Source: Thermosediminibacter oceani DSM 16646
GTDB lineage: Bacteria > Bacillota > Thermosediminibacteria > Thermosediminibacterales > Thermosediminibacteraceae
Assembly (NCBI RefSeq): GCF_000144645.1
Contig: NC_014377.1
Location: 2,216,036 to 2,280,035 of the forward strand
Length of the DNA stretch: 64,000 nt
Reading direction: 5' to 3'
This document shows, piece after piece, positions 36,989 through 46,084 of this stretch. Position 1 is the first letter of the stretch; every line of letters begins with the position of its first letter. The notes under the pieces are model-generated. The model was not told the DNA's origin. It made no database searches and saw nothing but the letters and a program-made list of their open reading frames with translations. Both the position numbers and the translations under genes were made by a program.

Positions 36989-36993
36989 AAATA

Positions 36994-37440
36994 TCACCCT
37001 TCGGTTACCCTGACGATTATCCTCGCCTCAACTTCCGGGTGCAGCTTTACGGTAACCTCGTAGCTGCCCAGGGATTTGATGGCTTCGTCCAGCTGGACCT
37101 TTCTTTTGTCTATTTCCACCCCGTACTGTTGTCTTAGGGCTTCAGCTATGTCCTTTGAAGTGATCGAACCGAAAATCTTTCCCTGTTCGCCGGCCTTGAC
37201 TTTCAACGTCACGGTGCCTTTTTTGATCTTCTGGGCCAGCTCTTCGGCCTCTTTCTTTTCCTTGGCCAGTTTGTTTTCCCTGGCTTTTTTCTCCTGCTCC
37301 AATTTCGCCAGGTTCCCGGGAGTGGCCTCTACAGCCAGGTTTTTGGGGAAGAGATAGTTCCTGGCGTAGCCGTCGGCCACATTTACCAGGTCGCCCTTTT
37401 TGCCAAGGCTTTTTACGTCCTGAAGGAGTATTACCTTCAA
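36994..37440 (-). CDS. rplI: ribosomal protein bL9
   Basis: 148 residues. N-terminal domain [19 protein letters not shown], central charged helix (about 45-75) and a C-terminal domain. TTG start preceded by GAGGGGG, overlapping the gdpP stop by 4 bases. The gdpP-rplI-dnaB order is conserved in Firmicutes. Confidence 0.97.
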   Translation of the reverse strand: MKVILLQDVKSLGKKGDLVNVADGYARNYLFPKNLAVEATPGNLAKLEQEKKARENKLAKEKKEAEELAQKIKKGTVTLKVKAGEQGKIFGSITSKDIAEALRQQYGVEIDKRKVQLDEAIKSLGSYEVTVKLHPEVEARIIVRVTEG

Positions 37441-39107
37441 CTGGAATCCCCCTCTTCCATAAATTCCTCGATGGCTTTTTTCAATCTTTTTATAGCTTCT
37501 TCCATAGTGACGTCAGGAATCTGGGCTCCGGCAACGGCCATATGGCCCCCGCCGCCCAGTTTTTCCAAAATCCTTTGAACGTTTATATCACCAAGGGACC
37601 TGCCGCTTATGGCTATGCCCCCGTCTACGGGCACCAGCACGAAAGCCGCAAAGACACCTTTTATCTCAAGCAACGTATTGGCGGCCTGAGCTGCGGCAAG
37701 CCGCGGATTTTCGGGCTTATAATCGTAGCAGGATATGGCTATGTGACCGGGCAGGATTTGCGCCCTTTTTACCACTTCAGCCCTGCGGTTGAATTCATCC
37801 AGTTGTTCCTGAAAGAGCCTGTGCACTAAGGTCGGGTCGGCGCCGGCCCTCCTCAGATAAGAGGCGGCGTCGAAGGTCCTGACACCCGTCTTAAAGACGA
37901 AGTTCCTGGTGTCCACGGCAATCCCGGCAAGAAGCGCCGTGGCCTCCCGCGGGGTGAGCTTCACCTCTTCACCGATGTAAGACAGTATCTCCGTGACCAT
38001 CTCGCTGGTCGACGAAGCGTAAGGTTCCAGGTAGACCAGCAGTGCGTTTTCGATAAACTCTTCGCCCCGGCGGTGATGGTCTATCACCACTATCCTCTCG
38101 GCCTTTTTCAGGAGCTCCTGGGAATAGCAGAAGGAAGGCCTGTGGGTATCCACGATGACCACAAGGGTGTTCCTGGTGAGAGCGTAAAGAGCATGCTTCT
38201 CGCTGATGAAAGTCTCCTTTATGTCCCGGTCTTCCAGAAGAAGGTTGAGGAGGGACTCTACCGCGTGGCTCTGGTCCGGGGATAGAACGAAGAAACTTTC
38301 CCTGCCCAGGCACCTGGCAGCCTTTACTATGCCCACCCCGGCACCCAGGGCGTCCATGTCCAGGAAGATATGTCCCAGCACCAACACCAGATCCGATTCT
38401 TCCATAAGGTCCCGCAGGGCATGGGCGATCACCCGGGCTCTAACGCGGGTGTACCTTTCCACTTCCTTCGTCTTCCCCCCGTAAAAGAAGGTCTTCGACC
38501 CGGTCTTCACCACCGCATGGTCGCCGCCCCTTCCGAGGCAGAGCTCCAGAGCGTTCTGGGCGATCTTACTTTGCTCCAGCAGGCTCTTTTGCCCGTAAGA
38601 TGCGCCTATACTGAGGGTGACGGGCATGGCGTTTTTGGTCCTGATCTCCCTGATTTTCTCCAGAATCGCGAACTTGCCTTCCTCCACCCGGCGAAATTTG
38701 TCCATGGTGACTGCCGCCAGAAATTTATCGTCGTCGAATTTCTTTATGAACCCGTCCAGACCCTGGACCCACTGGGTTACCGCCTTATCTATCCTGGCCA
38801 GCAGCTCGGGGCGGTTTTCCTCGGGGGTGGCGGCTAGGACCTCGTCGTAGTTGTCCACCTGAATGTACATAAGTACCGGGGTGTTTTCATCCGGGCATCT
38901 CAAAGGCTTCTTGCCGTCTTCGGTTTTTTCGGCCGGTTCTTCCCGCTCCGGGCCCCGAAAGTAAATATACAGCAAAACAAGGGCGAATAGAACACAAAAC
39001 CCTAGAGCAGCCTTTATGTCGGCAAAAGCCATTACCAGGAGCTGGAGAACGATCAGGCCGAGAAGCAGGCTATTTTTTTTGATAAAGTCAAAGAAATTAC
39101 CCCGCAT
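37437..39107 (-). CDS. gdpP: cyclic-di-AMP phosphodiesterase GdpP, PAS-less form
   Basis: 556 residues. Two membrane segments (about 12-28 and 34-52), a degenerate GGDEF domain (about 75-185) and a DHH/DHHA1 phosphodiesterase (about 235-556) with [25 protein letters not shown] and [12 protein letters not shown]. Family members cleave c-di-AMP to pApA. The usual GdpP (about 650 residues) has a heme-binding PAS domain between membrane and GGDEF; only a ~20-residue linker is present here. Followed by rplI and preceded by yybS, the conserved order. Confidence 0.93.
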   Translation of the reverse strand: MRGNFFDFIKKNSLLLGLIVLQLLVMAFADIKAALGFCVLFALVLLYIYFRGPEREEPAEKTEDGKKPLRCPDENTPVLMYIQVDNYDEVLAATPEENRPELLARIDKAVTQWVQGLDGFIKKFDDDKFLAAVTMDKFRRVEEGKFAILEKIREIRTKNAMPVTLSIGASYGQKSLLEQSKIAQNALELCLGRGGDHAVVKTGSKTFFYGGKTKEVERYTRVRARVIAHALRDLMEESDLVLVLGHIFLDMDALGAGVGIVKAARCLGRESFFVLSPDQSHAVESLLNLLLEDRDIKETFISEKHALYALTRNTLVVIVDTHRPSFCYSQELLKKAERIVVIDHHRRGEEFIENALLVYLEPYASSTSEMVTEILSYIGEEVKLTPREATALLAGIAVDTRNFVFKTGVRTFDAASYLRRAGADPTLVHRLFQEQLDEFNRRAEVVKRAQILPGHIAISCYDYKPENPRLAAAQAANTLLEIKGVFAAFVLVPVDGGIAISGRSLGDINVQRILEKLGGGGHMAVAGAQIPDVTMEEAIKRLKKAIEEFMEEGDSS

Positions 39108-39124
39108 AAATTACTCTCCCTGAA

Positions 39125-40066
39125 TCACAACCCGCGGAAATTGAAAACAGTATCTACCATTCCGGCTAAGAAGATCAACTGGGCAAAAAAAGGGTTGGTA
39201 AACACAAAGAGGACGATCAGCGCCCTGACGGGTTTTGCGACATTGTACCTGCCCAGGTAAAAGCTCAGGATGGATAATCCCTGGACGAAAAAAGCGAAGG
39301 TGAATATCATCTGCAAATTTAACCCCAGCTGCTTTAAAATACCCACCGGCCAGTAGGCTTCCAGTAGCACGGCGAGCTGCCCCAGCAGGAGTAAAAACAC
39401 CGTAAAGACCGGTAGCCGCCACTGCCAGAAGGGCGGAAAGTCCTCGATTTTGTATCCCAGGCGGCGAAGCACGACCCTTGAAATCTGGTAGCTCAAAAAG
39501 GCGCTGGTAATCGACGCCAACACCAGGATCGCCGGGATCAACAGGGGCATTAAATCCAGCATTTTTTCGTACATCCCGACCACTGTTTTGACCGTTTCGG
39601 GATCAACCCCCATGCGGTTGTAAAGATCCGCGGCAGCTGAAAGGCCTTCCTTGTAGGCGGCTATCTCCTGTAGAAAGGGGTTTATACCCATTATCATAAG
39701 GGATATCAGGAAAAGGGCTACGTTCGACGCCAGGGAAGCCACCGCGCCCACGCCGAAAACCCTGAAAGGCGGGTAATTTTTCCTCAAAGCCCAGCCCATG
39801 CCTATGCCTATCAAACCGAAACCCAGCATCACCGCAAGGGCCTTAAGGGGGCCCGAGAACATGGCGGTCACAAGTCCGGTAACCAGCACCGAAAGCACGG
39901 TGATCCTCAGACCCTGCCTCATACCCAGTATTATTACGGGCACCGGCAGCACCAGGTCGAGAAAGATCCCCAGGGCGGGCACGTACATGGAAAATAGGCT
40001 GAGTATTATTGTTATCGCCGAAAGCAGCGCTCCTTCCACTACGGCTTTTGTACTGAAGCGATGCAT
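39125..40066 (-). CDS. yybS: YybS/DUF2232 family membrane protein
   Basis: 313 residues with about eight membrane segments, including LSFMVIMGINPFL-like loops and a long helix before the last bundle (EDFPPFWQWRLPVF). DUF2232 proteins almost always precede gdpP (yybT), as here with 17 bases between. Function not established; S-component-like transport has been proposed for related folds, which I treat as unproven. Confidence 0.85.
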   Translation of the reverse strand: MHRFSTKAVVEGALLSAITIILSLFSMYVPALGIFLDLVLPVPVIILGMRQGLRITVLSVLVTGLVTAMFSGPLKALAVMLGFGLIGIGMGWALRKNYPPFRVFGVGAVASLASNVALFLISLMIMGINPFLQEIAAYKEGLSAAADLYNRMGVDPETVKTVVGMYEKMLDLMPLLIPAILVLASITSAFLSYQISRVVLRRLGYKIEDFPPFWQWRLPVFTVFLLLLGQLAVLLEAYWPVGILKQLGLNLQMIFTFAFFVQGLSILSFYLGRYNVAKPVRALIVLFVFTNPFFAQLIFLAGMVDTVFNFRGL

Positions 40067-40085
40067 CGTCTCCTCCTCACCTTTA

Positions 40086-40112
40086 CAAAAAAGAGAGGGT
40101 ATACCCCTCTCT
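40086..40112 (-). terminator. intrinsic terminator after rpsR
   Basis: On the minus strand AGAGAGGG(G) pairs with CCCTCTCT around GTATA and is followed by TTTTTTG. It begins at the rpsR stop codon and ends the rpsF-ssb-rpsR operon before yybS. Confidence 0.85.
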
Positions 40113-40336
40113 TACTCGCTCGTGAAAGGCAACAGGGCAATGTTGCGCGCCCTCTTTATAGCTACCGTGAGCTGCCTCTGGTGTCTTGCGCAATTACCGG
40201 TTATACGCCGGGGCAAGATCTTGGCTCGCTCGGTTATGAACTTCCTGAGCCTGGCAACGTCCTTGTAGTCGATGTAATCTATCTTATCCATGCAGAAGCT
40301 GCATACCTTTTTCTTCTTGTTCTTCTTGGATTTCAA
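40112..40336 (-). CDS. rpsR: ribosomal protein bS18
   Basis: 74 residues; [16 protein letters not shown] and [23 protein letters not shown] core ([19 protein letters not shown]). The two N-terminal Cys form the C+ variant pair CSFC, which may bind zinc. Last gene of the rpsF-ssb-rpsR operon; its partner bS6 is encoded first. Confidence 0.97.
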   Translation of the reverse strand: MKSKKNKKKKVCSFCMDKIDYIDYKDVARLRKFITERAKILPRRITGNCARHQRQLTVAIKRARNIALLPFTSE

Positions 40337-40354
40337 CCCTTTCCCTCCTTTTCA

Positions 40355-40795
40355 TCAAAAAGGTACATCGTCGCCTTCGGATACGTTTTCATCGAAATCG
40401 AAATCAAAATCTATATCTTCGATTCCCTCGTTGTTCCCACTGAAACCAGAATTCGGTTCGGCCGATCTGGGCCTGTCTAAAAACTGCACTTCATCGGCGA
40501 CCACTTCGGTAACCCAGCGCCGCTGCCCGCCGGGCGTATCGTAGGACCTCACCTGAAGCCTCCCGGATACGCCCACCAGCCGGCCCTTCTTGAGGTTGTT
40601 GGCACAGGTTTCCGCCAGCTTCCTCCATACCACTACGGGTATAAAGTCGGCTTCGCGCTCACCCTTTTGGTTTATAAAGGGCCTATCCACCGCCAGGGTG
40701 AAGGTGGCCACCGCCACTCCGTTAGCAGGGGTGAACCGCAGTTCGGGGTCTTTCGTCAACCTCCCTATTAGAATAACCTTGTTCAAGGTTTCCAC
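40355..40795 (-). CDS. ssb: single-stranded DNA-binding protein
   Basis: 146 residues. N-terminal OB-fold ([20 protein letters not shown] [19 protein letters not shown]) and a disordered acidic tail ending GDDVPF, the partner-docking tip of bacterial SSB. Coats single-stranded DNA at the fork. Second gene of the rpsF-ssb-rpsR operon. Confidence 0.97.
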   Translation of the reverse strand: METLNKVILIGRLTKDPELRFTPANGVAVATFTLAVDRPFINQKGEREADFIPVVVWRKLAETCANNLKKGRLVGVSGRLQVRSYDTPGGQRRWVTEVVADEVQFLDRPRSAEPNSGFSGNNEGIEDIDFDFDFDENVSEGDDVPF

Positions 40796-40799
40796 CCCT

Positions 40800-41087
40800 T
40801 TATTTATCCTTTCGGAAAATGATGTGCCTGAGCACTCCGGTGGTTATCTTGAAAACCCTCTCCATCTCCTGGGCCGCGGAAGGGGTTGCGGAGAAATTCA
40901 TCACCACGTAGTAACCCTCTTTGCGGTGGCTGATGGGATAGGCGAGCCTTCTCTTTCCCCACCGGTCGATTTCTTTGACCTCTCCCCCTCTTTCCTCGAT
41001 GAGGGCCTTGAACTTGTCTACCAGGCCGTTGATCGACTCTTCATCGAGTTCGGGGTCGAGGATGTACATGGTTTCGTACTCCCTCAT
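40800..41087 (-). CDS. rpsF: ribosomal protein bS6
   Basis: 95 residues; begins [17 protein letters not shown] and contains the RRLAYPI signature ([17 protein letters not shown]). GGAGGTG precedes the ATG. First gene of the rpsF-ssb-rpsR operon, which in many bacteria is feedback regulated by the S6:S18 dimer binding the leader. Confidence 0.97.
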   Translation of the reverse strand: MREYETMYILDPELDEESINGLVDKFKALIEERGGEVKEIDRWGKRRLAYPISHRKEGYYVVMNFSATPSAAQEMERVFKITTGVLRHIIFRKDK

Positions 41088-41147
41088 TTTTTCACCTCCT
41101 CGGACTATGGCCCTAGATTATCTCTAGAGCAGAGATGCTTCTTGCGT

Positions 41148-41176
41148 ATTATATCATTTATCAAAGGGTTTTTCAA
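41148..41176 (-). promoter_or_regulatory. promoter of rpsF-ssb-rpsR
   Basis: TTGAAA (41176-41171) and TATAAT (41153-41148) on the minus strand, spaced by 17 bases. The -35 element lies inside the last codons of the DUF951 gene. The ~55-base leader that follows has a TCTCT/AGAGA hairpin and a CCG near the ribosome site, which could be an S6:S18-binding leader; that last point is a guess. Confidence 0.65.
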
Positions 41177-41369
41177 GCAGTTCCGGCTGGACGCACTTTA
41201 TAATCTTTTTCACGCTCTTTTCGAACTTGGGCCTCGGTATCATGACCTTGCGCCCACACCCCAGGCATTTTATGCCGAAATCGGCTCCCATCCGCCAGAT
41301 TTCCCACTCTAAACTGCCGCAGGGGTGCTTTTTCTTCATTTCCACCACATCACCGATGTGAAATTTCAA
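41154..41369 (-). CDS. DUF951 family protein
   Basis: 71 residues from the TTG at 41369, seven bases after GGGAGGAGG; a longer frame to 41489 lies inside mscS and is not used. Starts KFHIGDVVEMKKKHPCGS and has CLGCGRKVMIPR, giving three conserved Cys that may bind a metal. Overlaps the mscS stop by 4 bases. DUF951 genes commonly neighbour mscS and rpsF in Firmicutes; function unknown. Confidence 0.85.
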   Translation of the reverse strand: MKFHIGDVVEMKKKHPCGSLEWEIWRMGADFGIKCLGCGRKVMIPRPKFEKSVKKIIKCVQPELLEKPFDK

Positions 41370-42220
41370 TTCTCTTCCTCCTCCCGGGAAGCCCCGTTTA
41401 TAAGCACCATCCTGGGGTATGGAATTTTTATCCCCTCTCTGTCGAACCTTTCCTTTATGGCCTTCCTGAGTTCCCTCTCCACGCTCCACTGCTGCATCGG
41501 CAAAGTCCTAGCCCATATTGTTATAACCGCTTCGGTGGGACCCAGGTCGCTGACGCCGAGCACTGTGGGACCCTCCACGATATCCTTTCTTTTGTGCCGG
41601 ATTTCATCAGCCACTTCTTCCAGCACTTTCAGCACTCTGTCCAGATCCTCCTCGTAGGACACCCTCACGTTCACCATAGCTCTCAAGTTTCCTCTCGAGT
41701 GATTGGTGACTCGGGTAATCTCCCCGTTGGGGATTATGTGAAGCTGGCCGCCGAAATCCCGAAGTTTCGTGGTCCTTAAGCCCATTTCCTCCACGGTGCC
41801 CGAAACTCCTGCGGCTTCTATGTATTCCCCCACCTGAAAGTAGTCTTCAAATATGATAAAAAACCCGGATATAACGTCCTTTACAAGGCTTTGGGCACCG
41901 AAGCCGATGGCAAGACCCCCTATGCCTGCAGCTGTTATAATTGATGTGGTTTTCACACCGAAGGTCTCCAGCACAACTACTGTTGCTATAAAGTAAACAA
42001 TGTAGCGGAGAATACTTTTCAACAGGCCGACGAGGGTCTTCATCCTGCTTTCGTTGAGCGGTATTTTCTCTAACTTCAGTGCAAAGATGCGTTCGATCAT
42101 CCGGGACCCGATCCTTATCGTTACGGATGCCAGAAAGAGTATAACCAGGGCCTTTAGTGCGGACCTGTAAACCGGCGGTAAGCCGTAAAGCATATCCCTA
42201 ATGAGCTGATAGTTCAGCAA
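41366..42220 (-). CDS. small-conductance mechanosensitive channel, MscS family
   Basis: 284 residues. Three N-terminal membrane segments, the pore-lining helix in the glycine/alanine-rich AAGIGGLAIGFGAQSLVKDV, the beta domain with GTVEEMGLRTTKLRD, and a C-terminal alpha/beta domain. Releases solutes on hypo-osmotic stress. It is followed by the overlapping DUF951 gene. Confidence 0.93.
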   Translation of the reverse strand: MLNYQLIRDMLYGLPPVYRSALKALVILFLASVTIRIGSRMIERIFALKLEKIPLNESRMKTLVGLLKSILRYIVYFIATVVVLETFGVKTTSIITAAGIGGLAIGFGAQSLVKDVISGFFIIFEDYFQVGEYIEAAGVSGTVEEMGLRTTKLRDFGGQLHIIPNGEITRVTNHSRGNLRAMVNVRVSYEEDLDRVLKVLEEVADEIRHKRKDIVEGPTVLGVSDLGPTEAVITIWARTLPMQQWSVERELRKAIKERFDREGIKIPYPRMVLINGASREEEEN

Positions 42221-42235
42221 GAAAAACCCCTCCGG

Positions 42236-42841
42236 TTAAATGGTAATCGTCCTGAAAGCGGAAAGTTTCTCGGCGATCGTGTACATGTTGGTGATGCTCC
42301 CTACAGCCAGCTTTTCCTTCAGACCGTAGTAGTCAAGGCACGTGCCGCAGGACATCACTTCCATCCCCCGGGATTCCAGTTCCCTCAAAGTATCCAGAAC
42401 TTCCGACCCCTCGGTGGTCAGGTAAACCCCCCTGTTCAAAAACAGAGCACACTCCGGAAGCCGGGGCGCTTCCTTCAGCGAGTAAAAGTAATTTTTTAAA
42501 AGAAGTTTCCCCAGCTCTTCCGAACCCCGACCAAGGGTGTCGCCCGTAACCAGGAGCACGTACGGCGATCCGTCGGAGGGTACGACTTCGCAGCACCCCC
42601 CTTTTTCCGGCTTCCCTGCTGTTACCGCTTCTTTGTCGATGGAAATGTAAAAGTTATCGCCTTTCGTTTCCACGAGAAAACCGTACCCCTGGTTTTTCGC
42701 GAACTTGATTATATTCTCCCGGGCTACCTCGTCATCCACTATAGCCACAACCCTGCCCCGGTCGATGGAATCCAGAGCTTTTTTAGTCATTATCAACGGT
42801 TCGGGACACTTTTTGCCTCTGCAGTCCACTTCTATTGCCAT
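42236..42841 (-). CDS. yedF: YedF-family TusA/DsrE fusion protein
   Basis: 201 residues. The N-terminal TusA-like domain has the sulfur-carrier CPEP motif (DCRGKKCPEPLIMTKKAL, Cys10). The C-terminal DsrE-like domain (about 95-200) has GRGSEELGKLLLKNYFYSL and CGTCLDYYGLKEKL. Annotated in anaerobes as a selenium/sulfur-handling protein that often co-occurs with DUF3343 and class V aminotransferases; both are also in this window (49995-52549). Confidence 0.88.
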   Translation of the reverse strand: MAIEVDCRGKKCPEPLIMTKKALDSIDRGRVVAIVDDEVARENIIKFAKNQGYGFLVETKGDNFYISIDKEAVTAGKPEKGGCCEVVPSDGSPYVLLVTGDTLGRGSEELGKLLLKNYFYSLKEAPRLPECALFLNRGVYLTTEGSEVLDTLRELESRGMEVMSCGTCLDYYGLKEKLAVGSITNMYTIAEKLSAFRTITI

Positions 42842-42887
42842 ATCATTACCTCCTGCAATATATAATTCCGAAAGCTTCTCTCTTACT

Positions 42888-43457
42888 TTAAATAAATTTT
42901 ACCACAACGGGCAGGATGAAATCCAGGAACTTCATGTGCTGCAGGATATACGAACCGCTCACACCCCTTTCAAGAACGCTGCCGGGCCACGCCATGACAA
43001 AAGGCGAAAGCACCGAGCTTATTAGGGCAATCCATACCGAGGTGGAGAGCAGCCCGAACCCCATGCCCATTATGCGGTTCGTGAATGAAAGCTGGGAAAA
43101 CATGAACACCCCGCTCAGAAAAAAGCCTACCAGGGCAAACAATACCTGAACCGCCAAAAAAATTGCCAGGAAGCCCAGTGCCGAAAGGGCCATTTCCATC
43201 AGCGTGCCGGCGCCGATAGAGGTTTCAACAGCATGGGCCGTTCCCGGAAGCCCCGGGTTTAACATCGGCGAAAGCGCCTCTTCCATATTCAGGCTCTCCT
43301 TCAAAAACCCCACCGCAACATCCCGGTAGAATATACTCACGTAAAGGGCAACCAAGGTCCCTGCGATTTTAAAGGCCGAGAGCAGAAAACCCTTTGAAAA
43401 ACCGTCAAAAGCACTTTTTAAAAACAGAACTATAAGCAATATGTCGAGCCAGTTCAT
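42888..43457 (-). CDS. CvpA family membrane protein
   Basis: 189 residues, four membrane segments; starts MNWLDILLIVLFLKSAFDGF with the CvpA-type GFSKGF motif near residue 20. A larger extracytoplasmic loop lies at about 60-80. Family members are linked to colicin V production in E. coli and to membrane or purine-related roles elsewhere; function here unknown. Alone between yedF and the divergent yyaC. Confidence 0.8.
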   Translation of the reverse strand: MNWLDILLIVLFLKSAFDGFSKGFLLSAFKIAGTLVALYVSIFYRDVAVGFLKESLNMEEALSPMLNPGLPGTAHAVETSIGAGTLMEMALSALGFLAIFLAVQVLFALVGFFLSGVFMFSQLSFTNRIMGMGFGLLSTSVWIALISSVLSPFVMAWPGSVLERGVSGSYILQHMKFLDFILPVVVKFI

Positions 43458-43619
43458 GGGCTCTCCCCCCTTCCTTTCTTAAGATTAAAGTTCTATTTAT
43501 TCCGGGAAAACCCTTCCTGCGATTCCCCTTTTTATAATTAATTTTATTTCGTATTTTAATATGAATACCTAGTTGCCGAATTACATATAATGTTAAAAAA
43601 AGGTTCGAGGAGGCATGAC

Positions 43620-44192
43620 ATGCTGCTTAATCCCCATGTATTTAAGCCCTACGACCTGAGGGTTCATATAGATAGCCCCAACGCCGTAGAAACCATCGCC
43701 AGGGGATTCGTCAAAATCCTCTCCGAAACTTACTGTCCTCAGTCGCCGATAGTGTTTTTATGCATAGGCACCGACCGTTCCACCGGGGACTCCCTGGGCC
43801 CTCTGGTAGGAAATATGTTGAAGGAAAAAGGTTTCTCCAACACGAGGGTGCTGGGGTGTTTGGCTGAACCCGTCCACGCCGGCAATCTCCAGAAGGTAGT
43901 TGAGGAGATTCACGACCTGTACGATGAACCTTACATAATAGCAGTAGACGCCTCCCTGGGCCGCTCGGAAAACATAGGCACCGTAAAAATCGCAAAAGGA
44001 CCTCTCAAGCCGGGGGCCGGGGTCAACAAAGACCTGCCGCCGGTGGGCAGATTTCACATAACCGGCATAGTAAACGTGGGTGGGTTTATGGAATTTATGG
44101 TGCTGCAAAATACCCGCCTGTTCCTGGTTATGAGAATGGCCCAGACCATTTCGGAAGGCATAACCCTGGGAATGAAGCAATTTTTCGCTTAA
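43620..44192 (+). CDS. yyaC: YyaC family spore-associated protein (Gpr-like fold)
   Basis: 190 residues from ATG 43620, six bases after GAGGAGG; the frame is open to 43590. The core FLCIGTDRSTGDSLGPLVGN and ITGIVNVGGFMEFMVLQNTR are characteristic of the YyaC family, related in fold to the spore germination protease. In Bacillus subtilis yyaC lies next to parB/spo0J and is expressed in sporulation. It is evidence that the organism forms spores. Its terminator has been split by an IS1182 element. Confidence 0.88.
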   Translation: MLLNPHVFKPYDLRVHIDSPNAVETIARGFVKILSETYCPQSPIVFLCIGTDRSTGDSLGPLVGNMLKEKGFSNTRVLGCLAEPVHAGNLQKVVEEIHDLYDEPYIIAVDASLGRSENIGTVKIAKGPLKPGAGVNKDLPPVGRFHITGIVNVGGFMEFMVLQNTRLFLVMRMAQTISEGITLGMKQFFA

Positions 44193-44196
44193 TAAA

Positions 44197-44215
44197 AGGC
44201 TGCCTGCGGCAGCCT
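44197..44215. repeat. 19-bp target duplication (left) of IS1182 copy B; former yyaC terminator
   Basis: AGGCTGCC-TGC-GGCAGCCT, a perfect palindrome with 8-base arms. The identical 19 bp lies at 45811-45829. This copy has lost the T-tract that followed on the plus strand, so the yyaC terminator is weakened. Confidence 0.9.
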
Positions 44216-45810
44216 CAGCTTGTAGACAAAGCCGCTTTTAGGATGCATAACCTAAAAGCGGCTTTTTGTTGAAGGCGAAGAAAATTTTTAAGAAAAACGA
44301 ATGTAAAGCGGGGACTGTTGGCGGAAACGTTCCCCGTCTTTTCTTCCATAAAGCCAGCTTTTTTAAATTCATGCATGCGAAAAGAAGCGTGAGGTAATGT
44401 CCAACTTTCCTCAAGCCTCGTAGATTTGTATAGCGCATGCCATGCTTTTCCTTCGCATCGGCAAATACCCGCTCGATGGTCTGGCCGCGCATTTTGTATA
44501 GTTCTTTACCCCATTGGGTGTGTCTTATATCTTCCGCTATTTCTATGTAATGCTCCCATATATGCCGAGTTATGATTTTTGTGTAATTTTTACTTTTGGT
44601 GCACTGTAGGCGCATGGGACATTTACAGCATATTTGGGGGTTGCTCCTATATTCCCGGTATCCCGCCCGGTTGGTGGTGCTGTATTCTAATATTTGGTTG
44701 TTGGGGCATATGTAACAATCATAATATTCGTCATAGACGTATTCGCGTTTTTTAAAGTAGCCATCTTTGGTCATCGGCCTCTTGTAGGGCATAACGGGAA
44801 GCGCTCCTGCCTCAATGATTTCTCTGCATATCCCGGGGGTTTTGTAGCCTGCATCAACCACTACCGCCTCTATTTTAGAAAATTTATCGTTTACTTCTTG
44901 AAATAAATCGGAGAATACCTGGCTGTCATGAACATTTCCAGGTGCTATTTTGACACCAAGGACAAAGTTGTTCCGGTCACAGGCTACAGAAGCTGTGTAG
45001 GCAAAGCAGCGCTCTTTTTCCCCTTTTTGAAACATCCCACTTTCAGGATCTGTGGTGCTTACCCTGACTTTTTTAGAGCTATTTTCTCCTTTGTTGTTAT
45101 CGTCATCATCATCTTCTTCTTCAAAGGGCTTTTTACCGTTTGCTTCCCGTTCGGCGTTGATTTCTTTTAAAAGTTCTTCCTTATATTTTTGAGTCCGTTG
45201 CTTAGCGACTTTCTCGATATATTTATTCTTATTGGCACTGGCTTTTATGTGAGTAGCATCGATAAATACTGCATCTGTTTTAACAAACCCGCATTCTATT
45301 GCTTCCATCAACACCCGCTCGAATATCTTTTCAAATAGATCACTTTCCTTAAACCGCCGTTCATAGTTTTTTCCAAAAGTTGAAAAGTGAGGTATTTTTT
45401 CTTGTAATCCATAGCCTAAAAACCAACGGTAAGCTACATTGACTTCTACTTCTCTGATGGTTTGGCGCATGGAGCGGATTCCATACAATGCTTGGAGCAT
45501 GAGTAGCTTAATTAACACTACCGGGTCAATACTAGGTCTTCCTGTATTTTCGCTATATAGGTCTTTTACTTCATCATAAATGAAATTAAAGTCGATGCTT
45601 TCTTCTACTGCCCTAAGGAGATGGTCTTGAGGTACTAAGCTATCGATGCTTACTAATTCTACCTGCTCTATTATTTCTCGATTTTTCTTCGTTAACATTT
45701 CATCGCCCCACAATATTTTTGTATCTTCTTTAATTTTACTAAAAAGCTGATGATTTTTGTACTAGCTTTTGCAAAAAAAGACTGTCGACAGTTACTTTGT
45801 CGACAGTCTG
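44216..45810 (-). mobile_element. IS1182-family element copy B, intact (1595 bp)
   Basis: Ends CAGCTTGTAGACAAAG (plus strand left) and inverted CAGACTGTCGACAAAG (right) match those of copy A. Just inside are subterminal hairpins: AAGCCGCTTTTAGG with its inverse at the left, and GACTGTCGACAG with its inverse at the right. One transposase gene fills the element. It is flanked by 19-bp duplications of a terminator palindrome. Probably active or recently active, given near identity with copy A. Confidence 0.93.
44238..45698 (-). CDS. IS1182-family transposase
   Basis: About 486 residues from ATG 45698 (a TTG five codons upstream is also in frame). DUF772 domain at about 15-110 (GRPSIDPVVLIKLLMLQALY), a DDE_Tnp_1_6-type domain with FIDATHIKASANKN, an acidic EEDDDDDNNKG spacer near 195, the Cys-rich insert CPNN...CCKCPMRLQC and the final VFADAKEKHGMRYTN. 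The complete version of the gene that is interrupted at 11238-15181. Confidence 0.95.
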   Translation of the reverse strand: MLTKKNREIIEQVELVSIDSLVPQDHLLRAVEESIDFNFIYDEVKDLYSENTGRPSIDPVVLIKLLMLQALYGIRSMRQTIREVEVNVAYRWFLGYGLQEKIPHFSTFGKNYERRFKESDLFEKIFERVLMEAIECGFVKTDAVFIDATHIKASANKNKYIEKVAKQRTQKYKEELLKEINAEREANGKKPFEEEDDDDDNNKGENSSKKVRVSTTDPESGMFQKGEKERCFAYTASVACDRNNFVLGVKIAPGNVHDSQVFSDLFQEVNDKFSKIEAVVVDAGYKTPGICREIIEAGALPVMPYKRPMTKDGYFKKREYVYDEYYDCYICPNNQILEYSTTNRAGYREYRSNPQICCKCPMRLQCTKSKNYTKIITRHIWEHYIEIAEDIRHTQWGKELYKMRGQTIERVFADAKEKHGMRYTNLRGLRKVGHYLTLLFACMNLKKLALWKKRRGTFPPTVPALHSFFLKIFFAFNKKPLLGYAS

Positions 45811-45836
45811 AGGCTGCCTGCGGCAGCCTTTTTTGT
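45811..45836 (-). repeat. 19-bp target duplication (right) of IS1182 copy B with retained T-tract
   Basis: The same 19-bp palindrome as 44197-44215, followed here by TTTTTTG on the plus strand. In the uninterrupted chromosome it would have been a bidirectional terminator between convergent yyaC and the UPF0180 gene (AAAA on one side, TTTTTT on the other). The duplication itself is 45811-45829. Confidence 0.88.
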
Positions 45837-45837
45837 A

Positions 45838-46068
45838 TCATAACTTACCTTCCAGTTCCTCGAGAACCTGGAGGACGGTTTTTCCCTCGGCGTTTACCAC
45901 CGGAATGTTAAACGTAGTATCCTCAATACCCGAAAAGTTGTCATCTAGGCCATTTACTACAATGGCATCGGCCCTGTTATCGCCGATTCGGGTTACGGCG
46001 TATCCCCTTTCCTTCAGCAGTTCCTTTACATTGCTGAGGGAATCGTCCACGGCTATGGTTTTTTTCAT
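45838..46068 (-). CDS. UPF0180 (YkuS-like) protein
   Basis: 76 residues from ATG 46068, preceded by CAGGAGGTGG. Sequence KKTIAVDDSLSNVKELLKER and DAIVVNGLDDNFSG matches the small UPF0180/YkuS family of unknown function. Second of two tandem family members; it ends just before the terminator palindrome. Confidence 0.8.
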   Translation of the reverse strand: MKKTIAVDDSLSNVKELLKERGYAVTRIGDNRADAIVVNGLDDNFSGIEDTTFNIPVVNAEGKTVLQVLEELEGKL

Positions 46069-46084
46069 CGGCACCACCTCCTGT

